64,000 bases of DNA from Virgibacillus salexigens (GCF_014905415.1 NZ_BNEO01000002.1:806001-870000); one strand, 5' to 3'. Shown: positions 38,501 through 51,859, counted from the stretch's first letter. The notes: generated by a model from the sequence alone, not told the origin. Translations and numbers: made by a program.

Positions 38501-38785
38501 TTATCCATCGGGTAAGAATTTTATATCGCTTATTGTTCCTTCTAGTAAGATCTCTTCAGGTAGCATCATCTTTAATACAAAGGCTGATCCTGTTACTTGG
38601 ATATAACCGTTATTTGCTCTTAATTTTAATTCCGTATCCGAATATGTAACCAATCCCTTATGATTTTCAATATATACATGCAATTGGCCAATCACAGTGA
38701 TTCTAGGAAGTTCAAGTACCACATCTGAAGGAAGTGCAAAATATTTTGTTAACCATGGTCGGATTCCTTGTTGCAGTTTCTTCAC
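38501..38785 (-). CDS. yqfC: Sporulation protein YqfC
   Basis: The 94-residue YqfC family protein has the LPSDVVLELPRITVIG opening. It starts with GTG after AGAGGGGG. A sigma-E-like -10 (CATAAATAT) is present near 38810-38820, which would match mother-cell expression, but the -35 is unclear. Precedes yqfD. Confidence 0.93.
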   Translation of the reverse strand: MKKLQQGIRPWLTKYFALPSDVVLELPRITVIGQLHVYIENHKGLVTYSDTELKLRANNGYIQVTGSAFVLKMMLPEEILLEGTISDIKFLPDG

Positions 38786-38904
38786 AAATGCAGCCCCCTC
38801 TCACATTCATATTTATGAAAGTTTGAAGGAGATAAGAACATAATCCGCTCAAAAAACACGTTCGTTTGCCAATTTCATATTCAATGATCAATTATTATGA
38901 ACAA

Positions 38905-38937
38905 AAAAACACTCGTAAGTATAAAAACTTACGAGTG
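38905..38937 (-). terminator. Terminator of the floA-side operon
   Basis: CACTCGTAAGT pairs with ACTTACGAGTG; the minus strand continues with seven Ts. It separates the 38,960 gene from yqfC. Confidence 0.85.
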
Positions 38938-38959
38938 AAGAGAATTAAAAAATGACGGT

Positions 38960-39469
38960 TTATTTTTTCCTTTCATATATCACGTTTTGATATGGTTTCA
39001 ATGCTCTTGGCTTTCCTAACACCTCAGCCATAATAACGCCATTCACTAACCCTTTCTTCGTCAAATTATTGGATACTTGTTTTTTCAACCGAATCTGTTG
39101 TTCTGTCAATTCTTTTTCAACATTTCGTGTCAGATCATTAAAAGCTGTCTCTTTGTTGTAACTCTCCGATTGATCAACTTTTCGATTAGCACCCATTTGA
39201 CCAGCTAATCTTTCCATTTGCTCTTTATGCTGCTGTTCTACTGAAATCGTCGAGCTGGTTTGTGGCTGACTGGTAGTTGGGAAAGATGCGTCACGATTCG
39301 AATTATCTCTCATTGGACGAGGAGTTCGGTTTGGCCGATTTGGGCTACTTTCCTTCTCGCTATTTTTATTCCAGCCATCCCTAAGAAAACCAATGATTCC
39401 AGCAATGATTACAAAAATTATAAAGATATTACTAAAAATAGCTTCAATTAAATTCGACAAGGCATCCAT
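38960..39469 (-). CDS. Membrane-anchored hypothetical protein in the yqfB position
   Basis: The 169-residue protein has one N-terminal membrane helix (about 10-28), a Pro/Arg/Ser/Thr/Gln-rich linker (about 35-75) and a charged helical C-terminus ending KKGLVNGVIMAEVLGKPRALKPY. The B. subtilis gene here, yqfB, is much shorter and I do not see a clear match. The ATG at 39469 follows AAAGGTGGGG. It lies 17 bases after floA and shares its transcript, so a link to the FloA membrane domain is inferred. Confidence 0.8.
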   Translation of the reverse strand: MDALSNLIEAIFSNIFIIFVIIAGIIGFLRDGWNKNSEKESSPNRPNRTPRPMRDNSNRDASFPTTSQPQTSSTISVEQQHKEQMERLAGQMGANRKVDQSESYNKETAFNDLTRNVEKELTEQQIRLKKQVSNNLTKKGLVNGVIMAEVLGKPRALKPYQNVIYERKK

Positions 39470-39485
39470 CAAACCCCACCTTTAT

Positions 39486-40481
39486 CTATTTATGATCATT
39501 TTCTTCATTATTGTCTTCAGATAATTTTCCGATAGACCCTCTCATATCTGTATCAGCATCGATATTCTTGTAATTCATATAATCCATGACACCTAGATTC
39601 CCTGACCGTAGTGCTTCTGCCAGTGCTAATGGTACATCTGCTTCTGCTTCAACAACTTTAGCACGCATTTCTTGAACACGTGCAAGCATTTCTTGTTCTT
39701 GAGCAACAGCCATTGCTCTACGTTCTTCAGCTTTTGCTTGGGCGATATTCTTATCTGCTTCTGCTTGGTCTGTTTGTAAAATTGCTCCGATGTTTTTACC
39801 GATATCCACATCTGCAATATCGATGGACAAAATCTCAAATGCAGTTCCTGCATCTAATCCGCGATTTAATACATTATGAGAGATAGAGTCTGGATTTTCT
39901 AAAACTTGCGTATGGGCTTCTGAGCTACCGATTGTACTTACAACACCTTCCCCAACTCGGGCAATTACCGTTTCTTCACCAGCACCACCGACAAGTCGGT
40001 CAATATTCGCTCTAACTGTAATCCTAGCTTTTGCTTTCACTTCTATACCGTCCATCGCTATACCAGCAATAAATGGCGTTTCGATTACTTTAGGATTTAC
40101 ACTCATTTGAACAGCTTCTAATACATCACGACCAGCGAGGTCGATTGCTGCACCTCGTTCAAATGGCAATTCAATATTTGCACGATGTGCTGCAATTAAT
40201 GCATTGACCACCCGATCGACGTTACCACCAGCTAAATAATGGCTCTCTAGTTGATTTGTTTTCACATTCAAACCTGCTTTATGGGCTTTAATTAGCGGAT
40301 TGATTACTCGATTAGGTACTACTCTTCGCAGCCGCATCCCAACCAGTTGAAAGATTCCAACTTTTACACCTGCTGCTAATGCACTAATCCATAACATAAC
40401 AGGGATAAATGTAAATAAAATTGCAACAGCAATTAGTATTACCGCAATAATAATTAGCGGCATAAATTCTTGTAATTCCAT
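39486..40481 (-). CDS. floA: Flotillin-like protein FloA
   Basis: The 331-residue lipid-raft organiser has a re-entrant N-terminal hydrophobic segment (about 5-45), an SPFH-like domain and a C-terminal Ala/Glu coiled coil (about 230-290) with repeated EA motifs. Length matches B. subtilis FloA. The start at 40481 follows AGGAGG. It follows its NfeD partner yqeZ, as in B. subtilis. Confidence 0.96.
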   Translation of the reverse strand: MELQEFMPLIIIAVILIAVAILFTFIPVMLWISALAAGVKVGIFQLVGMRLRRVVPNRVINPLIKAHKAGLNVKTNQLESHYLAGGNVDRVVNALIAAHRANIELPFERGAAIDLAGRDVLEAVQMSVNPKVIETPFIAGIAMDGIEVKAKARITVRANIDRLVGGAGEETVIARVGEGVVSTIGSSEAHTQVLENPDSISHNVLNRGLDAGTAFEILSIDIADVDIGKNIGAILQTDQAEADKNIAQAKAEERRAMAVAQEQEMLARVQEMRAKVVEAEADVPLALAEALRSGNLGVMDYMNYKNIDADTDMRGSIGKLSEDNNEENDHK

Positions 40482-40561
40482 GTCCATACCTCCTAGGTAA
40501 ATTATATAATGTAAAAACTTTTCCCAATAGTTCCTCCTACTGGTGCTAAGTTAAACATACG

Positions 40562-41887
40562 TTAGATTTTTCTGACGACAATTCGTACGCCTTCTACTTT
40601 TACTACTTTGATTTGTTGACCTTCATCGATGAATCCACCTTCTGAGACCACATCTAATCGCTCCTGGTCAATCATAGCTGTTCCAGCAGGACGTAAAGGC
40701 GTAACGACGATTCCAGCTGAACCTATTAAATCTAACCGATTTTCAGCAGATACATATCCTTGTTCGGAAGTGGTTTGTTCTTTTAAGATAATATGTCGAA
40801 AAACTCCTTTATCCATTCCTATTCTTCTAAATAAGATAACCGCGATAATTAAAGTAACTAAAAAGGCAATTCCTATACTCATTGACATGTGGCCAAGATC
40901 ATAGCCAGACATAAATAAGGAAACGATAATGGCTCCGATACCTAATACCCCAACAATTCCACCTGGCACAAAAAATTCAGCAATAATTAATACAACTCCT
41001 AGTATGAGTAAAACAATTGCTTCCATACCTGCTAGTCCTGCAACAATATGACCATAGAAGAAAAGGATTAACGAAATGAGCCCCATAATTCCAGGGATAC
41101 CAAAGCCTGGAGAAAATACTTCGATTACTAATCCAATACTAGCAATAGATAGCAGGATTGGGATCACTACTGGATTCGTTAAAAACCTTGCAATTTCCTC
41201 TGCTAGCGTAGCTTCTTTTTCTACTACAGTAGCATTTGCAAGTCCTAACTCATTTAACAATTCAACACGATCATCTACTGTCCCTTCAGAGTACCCTACC
41301 TCTAAAGCTGATGAAGGATCTAAAGTGAGGAATTCCCCTTCGCCCGCATTTAATTCTGGTAGATCTACGCTTTTGTCAGCCATTGCAACAGCATATAACG
41401 GATCTCTTCCCTTTGATTCAGCAGCGCTTTTCATTGCGGCAATCCAAGCTGATTGCGCTTTTTGATCAGCTGCAGTTCCATCAGAATTAATCACGCCACT
41501 TGCTCCCATTGTAGCTTGTGGTTTCATATAAATCGAATCTGTGTTTAAAGCGATATATGAACCTGCTGATAATGCTTGATTTACAACAAACGATGTAGTG
41601 GGAATCTCAAGATCTTGAATAAGAGAAGCTATTTCACTAGCAGAATCTACTCTCCCACCAGGTGTATTAATCTCAAATATAATATGGTCTGCTCCTTCTT
41701 TCACTGCCTCTTCTGTTGTTCGACTCAGAAAAGCCTGGAGACCTCTCTCTACTTCCCTTTCAATCGGTATGATATAGACAGATTCACCCTGCCCATCTTT
41801 TGCACTTACTTGCATTTCCTGGTTAAATCCAAAAAGTAAAACAGCAAATAGCAAGATCACATATGTAATTAATTTCTGCCCAGGCAA
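40562..41887 (-). CDS. yqeZ: Long NfeD protein with ClpP-like protease domain (YqeZ)
   Basis: The 441-residue protein has a signal/anchor, a ClpP-class serine protease domain (INTPGG and QALSAGSYIAL near 75-110), four or so membrane helices (about 240-340) and a C-terminal OB domain (ending VKVEGVRIVVRK). It is the standard FloA partner. It starts with TTG after AAGGGGGTGA. Confidence 0.93.
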   Translation of the reverse strand: MPGQKLITYVILLFAVLLFGFNQEMQVSAKDGQGESVYIIPIEREVERGLQAFLSRTTEEAVKEGADHIIFEINTPGGRVDSASEIASLIQDLEIPTTSFVVNQALSAGSYIALNTDSIYMKPQATMGASGVINSDGTAADQKAQSAWIAAMKSAAESKGRDPLYAVAMADKSVDLPELNAGEGEFLTLDPSSALEVGYSEGTVDDRVELLNELGLANATVVEKEATLAEEIARFLTNPVVIPILLSIASIGLVIEVFSPGFGIPGIMGLISLILFFYGHIVAGLAGMEAIVLLILGVVLIIAEFFVPGGIVGVLGIGAIIVSLFMSGYDLGHMSMSIGIAFLVTLIIAVILFRRIGMDKGVFRHIILKEQTTSEQGYVSAENRLDLIGSAGIVVTPLRPAGTAMIDQERLDVVSEGGFIDEGQQIKVVKVEGVRIVVRKI

Positions 41888-42030
41888 ATATGTTCACCCC
41901 CTTACAATAGGATTACTATTTATACGAATAAACCGTAAAATGGTTTCAATTCTTTCTCACCTAATCTTACCATAAGCCTATCTATATTGATACTAATGGC
42001 AATAACTTAAGCGTTTTCTTAGATTTTATT

Positions 42031-42068
42031 AAAAAGCCCCTAATCAATGTATTGATTAGGGGCTTTTA
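42031..42068 (-). terminator. Terminator of yqeY
   Basis: AAAAGCCCCTAATCAAT pairs exactly with its complement over a two-base loop. Confidence 0.85.
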
Positions 42069-42069
42069 A

Positions 42070-42522
42070 TTATTCGTTACTTAACTGTTTTTGTACAAGT
42101 TTATTAATTTGAGAACCATCTGCTTTACCTTTTACTTTAGGCATAATAGCGCTCATTACTTTTCCCATATCTTTTTTAGAAGTGGCATTGACTTCTAGAA
42201 TCGTTGACTGAACAACTGCCTCAAGCTCTTCATCAGTAAGCTGTTTCGGCATATATTCTTGCAAAATATTGATTTCGTTTTCTAGTTTTTGAACAAGATC
42301 TTCGCGTTCAGCTGATTTGAATTCTTGGAGGGAATCTTTTCTTTGTTTAACTTCTCTAGACAATATTGTAATTTCTTCGTCTTCGGATAATGATTCTTTA
42401 CCAAGCTTAATCGCTTCATTTTGCAACGAAGCTTTTACCATGCGAATAACACTAAGCGTATCTTTGTCTTTATTCTTCATCGCTTGTTTCATATCCTGAT
42501 TCAATTTTTCAAGTAAAGTCAT
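42070..42522 (-). CDS. yqeY: GatB/YqeY domain protein
   Basis: The 150-residue helical protein resembles the tRNA-binding tail of GatB. It lies directly after rpsU in an rpsU-yqeY unit, as in many bacteria. It may assist tRNA-dependent amidation or translation; the role is unproven. Standard length. Confidence 0.95.
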   Translation of the reverse strand: MTLLEKLNQDMKQAMKNKDKDTLSVIRMVKASLQNEAIKLGKESLSEDEEITILSREVKQRKDSLQEFKSAEREDLVQKLENEINILQEYMPKQLTDEELEAVVQSTILEVNATSKKDMGKVMSAIMPKVKGKADGSQINKLVQKQLSNE

Positions 42523-42537
42523 GCGTTTGCACCCTCT

Positions 42538-42714
42538 TTAGAATTTACGCTTTCTAGCAGCCTCAGATTTCTTTTTGCGACGGACACTTGGTTTTTCATA
42601 GTGTTCACGCTTGCGATATTCTTGTAATGTACCGCTTTTTGATACACTACGCTTAAAGCGACGAAGAGCATCTTCAAGAGACTCGTTTTTACGAACGCGA
42701 GTTGTATTTGACAT
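42538..42714 (-). CDS. rpsU: 30S ribosomal protein S21
   Basis: The 58-residue very basic protein begins [20 protein letters not shown] and ends [12 protein letters not shown]. The start at 42714 follows GGAGGGA. It supports translation initiation on the 30S subunit. Confidence 0.97.
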   Translation of the reverse strand: MSNTTRVRKNESLEDALRRFKRSVSKSGTLQEYRKREHYEKPSVRRKKKSEAARKRKF

Positions 42715-42847
42715 GCTAATTTCCCTCCCTCCGAAGCACAAAACAGATTGTACTAGCATATGACATACTTTCCACATGCCTTTTTAAAGTATAATATAAT
42801 CCTTTATTTTGGTCAACTGATATTTTCAAGCGTCTCTCAAGTATATA

Positions 42848-43519
42848 TTAATAATCAGAGTCGCTTTTCACTCCTTGTAAAATGGAAACCCCAGCACTTG
42901 CACCTATACGAGTTGCTCCCGCTTCAATCATTGCTTTTGTGGTCTCAAGATCACGCACTCCTCCTGAAGCTTTCACACCCATATCAGGTCCAACTGTTTC
43001 GCGCATTAAACGAATATCTTCAACTGTAGCTCCGCCTCCAGAGAAACCGGTTGATGTTTTAACAAAATCAGCTCCTGATGCTTTAGCTAATTTACAAGCA
43101 CGGATTTTCTCATCATTAGAAAGTAACGATGTTTCAATAATTACTTTGGAAAGCGCTTTGCCACTTGCAGCATCTACTACTTGTTCCATATCACTTTTTA
43201 CTGCTGCATCATCTCCGGATTTCAAAGCTCCAACATTTATTACCATGTCCACTTCTGTTGCACCATCTTTAATCGCTTGTTTCGTTTCAGCTACTTTTAC
43301 CTCCGTAGAAGTAGCCCCTAGTGGAAAACCAATTACTGTACATACCTTCACTGAAGTATCTTTTAATTCTTCATAGCAATATGGAACCCAGTATGGATTT
43401 ACACATACAGAAGCAAACTCATGTTCTTTTGCTTCATTAACAATTTGAGTAATTTTGTCTTTTGTAGTTTCCGGTTTTAATTGTGTATGGTCAATATATT
43501 TAGCTAAATTCTCAATCAT
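42848..43519 (-). CDS. deoC: Deoxyribose-phosphate aldolase
   Basis: The 223-residue class I aldolase cleaves deoxyribose-5-phosphate to acetaldehyde and glyceraldehyde-3-phosphate. The Schiff-base lysine is in [10 protein letters not shown] near residue 152 and the second Lys in [10 protein letters not shown]. The start at 43519 has AGGAAGGA and gives the normal length. Confidence 0.97.
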   Translation of the reverse strand: MIENLAKYIDHTQLKPETTKDKITQIVNEAKEHEFASVCVNPYWVPYCYEELKDTSVKVCTVIGFPLGATSTEVKVAETKQAIKDGATEVDMVINVGALKSGDDAAVKSDMEQVVDAASGKALSKVIIETSLLSNDEKIRACKLAKASGADFVKTSTGFSGGGATVEDIRLMRETVGPDMGVKASGGVRDLETTKAMIEAGATRIGASAGVSILQGVKSDSDY

Positions 43520-43611
43520 TAGTATCTTCCTTCCTACCTTTGTTGTACGTACCTCTTGTATCATAGCATGGAATGGGGAAAAAATCTATAATCTCTATTT
43601 TAATCAATAGG

Positions 43612-43639
43612 AAAACCCGGTCATCCATGGCCGGGTTTT
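43612..43639 (-). terminator. Terminator of mtaB
   Basis: AAAACCCGG pairs with CCGGGTTTT around a ten-base region that can itself fold further. It overlaps nothing but the space after mtaB. Confidence 0.75.
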
Positions 43640-43641
43640 GA

Positions 43642-44991
43642 TTAATTTGCTGCTTCTGAATAGACGATATCATCAAGTACACGGACAAAAGTACCTTGAT
43701 TAATAGGATAACCAGCTTTGTTTATTTTTACTCGAACTAACTTACCAATCATATCAGGATTTCCTTCAAACTCTACTTTTAAATAATTATCGGTATAACC
43801 TATTAAACGATTTGGATTCTCATCATCAGTTGAATGTTCCTCAGGAATAACCTCTAAAACTTCATGATTGTATTGAGATGCATATGCTTTGGCTAATTGA
43901 TTCGATAATTCGATTAATTGATGAACCCGTTGATTTTTGACTTCATCATCAATTTGATCACTCATACGGGCTGCCGGTGTACCTGTCCGACGTGAAAATG
44001 GGAATACATGCAATTCAGAGTAACCAATTTCCTTTATATATTCATATGTTTCATTAAACTCCTCATCTGTTTCTCCAGGGAATCCAACAATAACATCCGA
44101 AGTAATTGCTAAACCAGGTAAAGCCTGTTTTAACTTCATAACTTTTTCTTTATAATAAGCAGTCGAATATTTCCTACGCATTCTTGCCAACACAGAATCA
44201 GAACCTGATTGTAAAGGAATATGCAAATGTCTTACAATCTTTTTAGACTGATCCATCACTTGGATAACTTCATCTGTAATTTGGCTCGCCTCAATAGATG
44301 AAATTCGGATACGTTTTAAACCACTTACTTTTGTCTCTAAGTCACGTAATAGCATGGCAAAATTATAATCCTTCATATCTTCGCCATAACCCGCTGTATG
44401 AATTCCGGTAAGAACAATTTCCTTATACCCAGCATCAACAAGCTTTTGAGCTTGAGCTATGACATTTTCCGACTCTCTGGAACGAAGCAATCCACGTGAC
44501 CATGGGATGATGCAGAAGGTACAGAAATTATTACAGCCCTCTTGAATTTTTAGAGAGGCTCTTGTTCGATCTGTAAATTCTGGTACATCCATCTCTTCGA
44601 ATACTCTGTTTTTCATAATATTTGAAACACCATTAATTGGTTCTTTTGATTTTTTATGTTCTTCGATATAACCAATCATGTTTTTTCGATCTTGTGTACC
44701 TACTACTACATCTACACCAGGAATCTCCATGATTTCACCAGGCGATGTTTGAGCATAACAGCCAGTTACACACACAATAGCATCGGGATTCTTTCGGATC
44801 GCTCTTCGTATTACTTGTCTACTCTTTTTATCCCCAGTGTTCGTAACTGTGCACGTATTAATGACATACACATCAGAATCATGATCAAAATCAACGCGTT
44901 CATAACCATGATCCATAAACATACGCCAAATACCTTCAGTCTCATAATGATTAACCTTACAGCCCAACGTGTGAAATGCTACTGTTGGCAT
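43642..44991 (-). CDS. mtaB: tRNA t6A37 methylthiotransferase MtaB
   Basis: The 449-residue radical-SAM enzyme has the N-terminal Fe-S domain (TLGCKVN, NTCTVT, CVTGCYAQ), the radical-SAM CxxxCxxC in CNNFCTFC near residue 155, and a TRAM domain at the C-terminus. It converts t6A to ms2t6A in tRNAs. Its start overlaps the rsmE stop (TAATG). Confidence 0.95.
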   Translation of the reverse strand: MPTVAFHTLGCKVNHYETEGIWRMFMDHGYERVDFDHDSDVYVINTCTVTNTGDKKSRQVIRRAIRKNPDAIVCVTGCYAQTSPGEIMEIPGVDVVVGTQDRKNMIGYIEEHKKSKEPINGVSNIMKNRVFEEMDVPEFTDRTRASLKIQEGCNNFCTFCIIPWSRGLLRSRESENVIAQAQKLVDAGYKEIVLTGIHTAGYGEDMKDYNFAMLLRDLETKVSGLKRIRISSIEASQITDEVIQVMDQSKKIVRHLHIPLQSGSDSVLARMRRKYSTAYYKEKVMKLKQALPGLAITSDVIVGFPGETDEEFNETYEYIKEIGYSELHVFPFSRRTGTPAARMSDQIDDEVKNQRVHQLIELSNQLAKAYASQYNHEVLEVIPEEHSTDDENPNRLIGYTDNYLKVEFEGNPDMIGKLVRVKINKAGYPINQGTFVRVLDDIVYSEAAN

Positions 44992-45749
44992 TAATTACAC
45001 CTCATTTCTTCAAAATGATACGAAATACAAGCAAGCGCATATAAGGATGCTGTCTCTGTACGTAATATTCTTGGTCCTAGACGAATTGCCTGAAAGCCAT
45101 TATCTTTAAGTGATACAGCTTCTGCTTCTGTAAATCCGCCTTCTGGCCCAATACAAACGAATATACGCTGTTGTTCTCCTACCTGTTTTAAGACACTACT
45201 TAAAGAATGATATTCACTTGTTTTAGCTTCTTCTTCATATGCAAAAACTTTAAAGTCATAGCTACTGGCTAGATCAATAAGTTCTGATAATGATTGATTT
45301 GGATAAATCATTGGTACTTTGTTTCTGTGACTCTGCTCACTAGCTTCCTTTACAATTTTGCTCAATCGCTTTAATTTTTTATCCTGACGTTTTTCATCCC
45401 ATTTTACAACGGAGCGACTCGCTTGAAAAGGAATAAAACTGGAAGCTCCTAGTTCCGTCCCTTTTTGGACAATCATTTCCAGTTTATCTGCTTTCGGAAG
45501 CCCTTGAGCAATTGTTACTTCAACAGGTAATTCTACATTCTGATCTAACCACTCTACAATATCAACATATACTACATTATTATCCAAAATAGTAATCTTA
45601 CAAATTGCTGCATGTCCATCAGGGTGACTGCATATAATCTGATCGCCAACCTTGAAGCGCATCACACGTTTGATATGATGAACATCATCCCCAATGATTT
45701 TTATCGTTTGCTCACTCCATGTTGCAGCAGGAACAAAATATCTTTGCAC
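44991..45749 (-). CDS. rsmE: 16S rRNA (uracil-1498-N3)-methyltransferase
   Basis: The 252-residue SPOUT enzyme has the PUA-like N-terminus and the knot motif CIGPEGGFTEAEA and IRLGPRILRTETA near residue 190-235. It starts with GTG after AGGTGG. It is coupled to mtaB by a one-base overlap. Confidence 0.95.
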   Translation of the reverse strand: MQRYFVPAATWSEQTIKIIGDDVHHIKRVMRFKVGDQIICSHPDGHAAICKITILDNNVVYVDIVEWLDQNVELPVEVTIAQGLPKADKLEMIVQKGTELGASSFIPFQASRSVVKWDEKRQDKKLKRLSKIVKEASEQSHRNKVPMIYPNQSLSELIDLASSYDFKVFAYEEEAKTSEYHSLSSVLKQVGEQQRIFVCIGPEGGFTEAEAVSLKDNGFQAIRLGPRILRTETASLYALACISYHFEEMRCN

Positions 45750-45778
45750 TTACACCACCTACTTTTGGAAAAATAACA

Positions 45779-46717
45779 CTACACTTTTTGGGCTACAATA
45801 GATATCCATTCTTCCATTTCATTCATTTCGACAATCTGAAACCCTTGACTCTCTAGTTCTGTTTTTACGAGTTGTTTTTTATTTTGAATTATTCCAGAAG
45901 TGATAAAGTATCCACCCGGTTTTAAGTTATTCCATGCTTCTTTCACAAAACGTACGATAATTTCAGCCAAAATATTAGATACAATAACATCCGCTTCTAT
46001 ATTGACGTTATCTAGTAAATTATTCTGCTTCACCTGAATCTGTTGATCAAGTTTATTTAATTTCGCATTTAAACCGGTACTCTTCACCGCCACATCATCT
46101 AAATCATATGCGTATACTTGTCTTGCACCAAGTAATGCGGAAGCAATACTAAGTACTCCTGAACCTGACCCGACATCAATTACTGTGTTGCCATCAGCCA
46201 GAAATTGTTCTAAAGCTTGAATACTCAACACCGTCGTTGGATGCGTACCGGTTCCAAATGCCATACCGGGATCCAGCTCAATAATTACTTCGTCCGTGTC
46301 TACAGGAGTATACTCTTCCCATGTTGGTATAATGGTAATATGCTTTGATATTTTAACTGGTTTATAATATTTCTTCCACGCTGTTGCCCATTCTTCCTCA
46401 TGAACTTCACTTAGGGATATATGATTTCTTCCTAAATCAATATCATATAGCATGAGATTATTAATTGCTTGCTTAATCTCATCAACCGTTTCACCTAAAA
46501 AACTATTTACTGGAAGATATGCTTTAATATACACACCTTCTTCCGGATACTCATCTGGATTTAATTCAAAAACTTCCCCAAATGTTGTTGGATGCTCTCT
46601 TTCCAAGTCCATCGGGTCTTCAATTACAAGCCCACTCGCTCCTGTTTCATGGAGAATATTGGAAATAGGCTCGATTGCTTCATTCGTAGTGTGAATACAG
46701 AGTTCAGACCATTTCAT
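45779..46717 (-). CDS. prmA: Ribosomal protein L11 methyltransferase
   Basis: The 312-residue SAM-dependent enzyme methylates L11. The SAM motif VIDVGSGSGVLSIA is near residue 178 and the motif NILAEIIV near 245. The start at 46717 has GGGTGGA. It follows dnaJ in the standard order. Confidence 0.95.
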   Translation of the reverse strand: MKWSELCIHTTNEAIEPISNILHETGASGLVIEDPMDLEREHPTTFGEVFELNPDEYPEEGVYIKAYLPVNSFLGETVDEIKQAINNLMLYDIDLGRNHISLSEVHEEEWATAWKKYYKPVKISKHITIIPTWEEYTPVDTDEVIIELDPGMAFGTGTHPTTVLSIQALEQFLADGNTVIDVGSGSGVLSIASALLGARQVYAYDLDDVAVKSTGLNAKLNKLDQQIQVKQNNLLDNVNIEADVIVSNILAEIIVRFVKEAWNNLKPGGYFITSGIIQNKKQLVKTELESQGFQIVEMNEMEEWISIVAQKV

Positions 46718-46810
46718 TATGGATCCACCCATTTCTTCATTAATCAATTATCTTCTTACTATTGAATGTTTGTTCATTAAATTATGTAAACGGTGGGATA
46801 ATCCGCACCG

Positions 46811-47938
46811 TTACTCGCTTTTAAATGCTTTCTTAAACCGTTCAAATAAAGAACTATCTTGTTCATCGGTAGCTTCATTCCCACCAATTTCATTAAATTC
46901 CCGTAACAATTCTTTTTGACGATCACTTAAGTTTGTTGGTGTCATTACCTTCACTTTAATATGCTGATCTCCATAACCATAGCCCCGAACATTAGGAGCA
47001 CCTTTGCCTTTCATACGAAAAGTTTTACCAGTTTGTGTTCCCGCAGGTATTTTCAGTTTAACTTTCCCATGCACAGTTGGAACTTCGAGTTCATCACCAA
47101 GTGCAGCTTGCGCAAATGTTAACGGAAGCTCGCAAAAAATATGGTCACCTTCCCGTTGATAGAATTCATGAGGGTTTATTTGTACAACCACAAATAAATC
47201 TCCTGGAGGCCCTCCATTTACACCTGGTTCACCTTTTCCTGTTACACGGATTTGCTGTCCTTCGTCAATACCAGCTGGTATCGTAATATGAATCGTCCTA
47301 CGCTTTTTGACTTTTCCTGATCCGCCACATGTATTACATTTCTCTGGAATGATCTTTCCTGTTCCATTACAGTGGTGACAAACCCGACGATTTACCACTT
47401 TACCAAATGGTGTATTTTGTTCCGTATTTAGTTGACCTGAACCATTACAATGGGAACATGTCTTTGTTTTTGTTCCAGGTTTTGCCCCAGAACCAGAACA
47501 TGTGTCACATGTTTCCTCTTTAGGAAGGGTAATGTCCGTTTCCTTACCAAAAATCGCTTCTTCAAAATCTAACACCATTGTATACTGAAGATCAGCACCT
47601 TGCTGTGGCGCATTTGGATCGCGTCTACGTCCACCGCCCCCAAAGAACATATCAAAGATATCACCAAAACCGCCACCGAAATCTTGGGCTCCGCCAAAGC
47701 CACCGAAACCTTGGCTTTGTGCACCTGCATGACCAAACTGATCATATTGTGCCCGCTTATTTTCATCCCCTAATACTTCATAGGCTTCTTTAGCTTCTTT
47801 AAATTTATCCGCAGCGCCTTCTTCTTTATTTGAGTCTGGGTGGTACTTCTTTGCTAACTTACGATAAGCCTTTTTAATTTCGTCCTTAGATGCATTCTTT
47901 TCAACACCAAGCACCTCATAATAGTCTCGTTTACTCAC
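46811..47938 (-). CDS. dnaJ: Chaperone DnaJ
   Basis: The 375-residue Hsp40 has an intact J domain with HPD (about 33-35), a Gly/Phe region, four CxxCxGxG repeats (zinc sites, about 145-205) and a C-terminal substrate domain. It starts with GTG. It delivers substrates to DnaK. Confidence 0.97.
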   Translation of the reverse strand: MSKRDYYEVLGVEKNASKDEIKKAYRKLAKKYHPDSNKEEGAADKFKEAKEAYEVLGDENKRAQYDQFGHAGAQSQGFGGFGGAQDFGGGFGDIFDMFFGGGGRRRDPNAPQQGADLQYTMVLDFEEAIFGKETDITLPKEETCDTCSGSGAKPGTKTKTCSHCNGSGQLNTEQNTPFGKVVNRRVCHHCNGTGKIIPEKCNTCGGSGKVKKRRTIHITIPAGIDEGQQIRVTGKGEPGVNGGPPGDLFVVVQINPHEFYQREGDHIFCELPLTFAQAALGDELEVPTVHGKVKLKIPAGTQTGKTFRMKGKGAPNVRGYGYGDQHIKVKVMTPTNLSDRQKELLREFNEIGGNEATDEQDSSLFERFKKAFKSE

Positions 47939-48035
47939 TTGTCAATCACTCTCCCGATACACACTTTTGCATAGCTTCTATCTTACCACCATCTTAACCA
48001 TCGTGGCAAATGATCATACAAACCAATAAACGTGT

Positions 48036-48076
48036 AAAAAAGTCAAAGCCAAGAGGATCCTGACTTTGACTTTTTT
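48036..48076 (-). terminator. Hairpin between dnaK and dnaJ
   Basis: A thirteen-base-arm stem, AAAAAAGTCAAAG and complement, separates dnaK from dnaJ with a U-tract on the minus strand. It could lower dnaJ output relative to dnaK. Confidence 0.75.
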
Positions 48077-48132
48077 GTTTACAGGATAAGGAAACTAGGA
48101 TTCCTTAATATGGTGATATCCTGTTATCGCGT

Positions 48133-50606
<2,474 letters not shown>

Positions 50607-50707
50607 GTCTGACACCTCCATTTTAAAATAACCATCATTCACTATAACATGTCATGCTGTCGAAAGAAACAATACGAATTACAGCAAGACGGTATAAAAC
50701 CAATTAT

Positions 50708-51739
50708 TTATCCATTGTTTTTATACCACATATATAATGCATCTGTCATTTCATGAGAAAGAATATTTAATAACGAAATTACTCTCCGATATTCCATCCT
50801 TGTTGGTCCTAGTAAAGCGATCGTTCCCATTTGACCTTCTCCAAGATGATAAGCAGCAGTAATTAAACTAAAGTCTTTAATCGCATCCACATCATTTTCT
50901 TGTCCAATGGAAACCTTAATTCCGCCATTTGATTGCTTTAATAGATGTGCTATTTTATCCTCATTTTCAATCATTGAATAAAAGGATCTTATTTTATCAA
51001 CATCATTAAATTCTGGCTGCATGAGCATGTTTGCTTTTCCGCCAATATATAATTTGACAGGATGCTCATGAAAAAGCACTTCATTCAAATATTGATAGGA
51101 TTTTCCTATGTCAGAAACATACTGATTTAACATCGATACAATCTCCGTATTAAACTTATCCGCTAATTGAATAATCGGTACTCCTGACAATTGGTTGTTA
51201 AGAATGTTAACCAACTTTTCTAAATCAGAAGGGTTAATCTCAGTCGGAATAGTAAAGGATCGATGTTCAACATGACCAGTATTTGTAACGAGAATAGCTA
51301 CCGCAGTATTTGAAGATAATGTTATAATTTGCAATTGTTTCAGCTTTGTCTCAAAAATTTCAGGACCAAGAATGATCGATGTATAATTCGTTAATTGTGA
51401 TAATACTTCCGCCGACATTTGAACAATTTGTTCAAACTCAAAGAAGCCGTCATTAACAATATGCTTAATGACATCTCCATCTTCATGTAAAATACTAGGT
51501 GAAATCAAATGATCCACATAATATCTATATCCCTTTTCTGAAGGAACACGACCTGAAGATGAATGTGTTTTCTCAAGAAATCCCATATCCTCTAGGTCAG
51601 CCATTTCATTTCTAATCGTGGCAGCACTATAAGGAATATCGTCTTTTTTTGATATAGCACGTGAGCCAACAGGGTGCGCCGACTCGATGAAATCATCAAT
51701 AATGACCTGTAAAATCAATAACTGCCTTTCTGTTAACAT
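50708..51739 (-). CDS. hrcA: Heat-inducible repressor HrcA
   Basis: The 343-residue repressor binds CIRCE. The N-terminal winged helix (LTERQLLILQVI and YSAATIRNEMADLEDMGFL) is intact. The ATG at 51739 follows AGAGGTGA. It is first in the hrcA-grpE-dnaK-dnaJ set and autoregulated through the CIRCE just upstream. Confidence 0.96.
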   Translation of the reverse strand: MLTERQLLILQVIIDDFIESAHPVGSRAISKKDDIPYSAATIRNEMADLEDMGFLEKTHSSSGRVPSEKGYRYYVDHLISPSILHEDGDVIKHIVNDGFFEFEQIVQMSAEVLSQLTNYTSIILGPEIFETKLKQLQIITLSSNTAVAILVTNTGHVEHRSFTIPTEINPSDLEKLVNILNNQLSGVPIIQLADKFNTEIVSMLNQYVSDIGKSYQYLNEVLFHEHPVKLYIGGKANMLMQPEFNDVDKIRSFYSMIENEDKIAHLLKQSNGGIKVSIGQENDVDAIKDFSLITAAYHLGEGQMGTIALLGPTRMEYRRVISLLNILSHEMTDALYMWYKNNG

Positions 51740-51753
51740 GATGATCACCTCTG

Positions 51754-51780
51754 TTAGCACTCATCCCTCTCGAGTGCTAA
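51754..51780. promoter_or_regulatory. CIRCE operator
   Basis: TTAGCACTC and GAGTGCTAA are separated by nine bases: the perfect HrcA operator, in the leader just downstream of the hrcA promoter. Confidence 0.98.
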
Positions 51781-51790
51781 TGCTATTATT

Positions 51791-51819
51791 AAAGTACCAA
51801 ATCCACTTTTTTTTGTCAA
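51791..51819 (-). promoter_or_regulatory. Sigma-A promoter of the hrcA operon
   Basis: TTGACA and TACTTT are separated by 17 bases, ending 11 bases before the CIRCE. Confidence 0.85.
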
Positions 51820-51859
51820 TGAAATGAATTCTACATTTATACTCACACGAGAGCATAAT

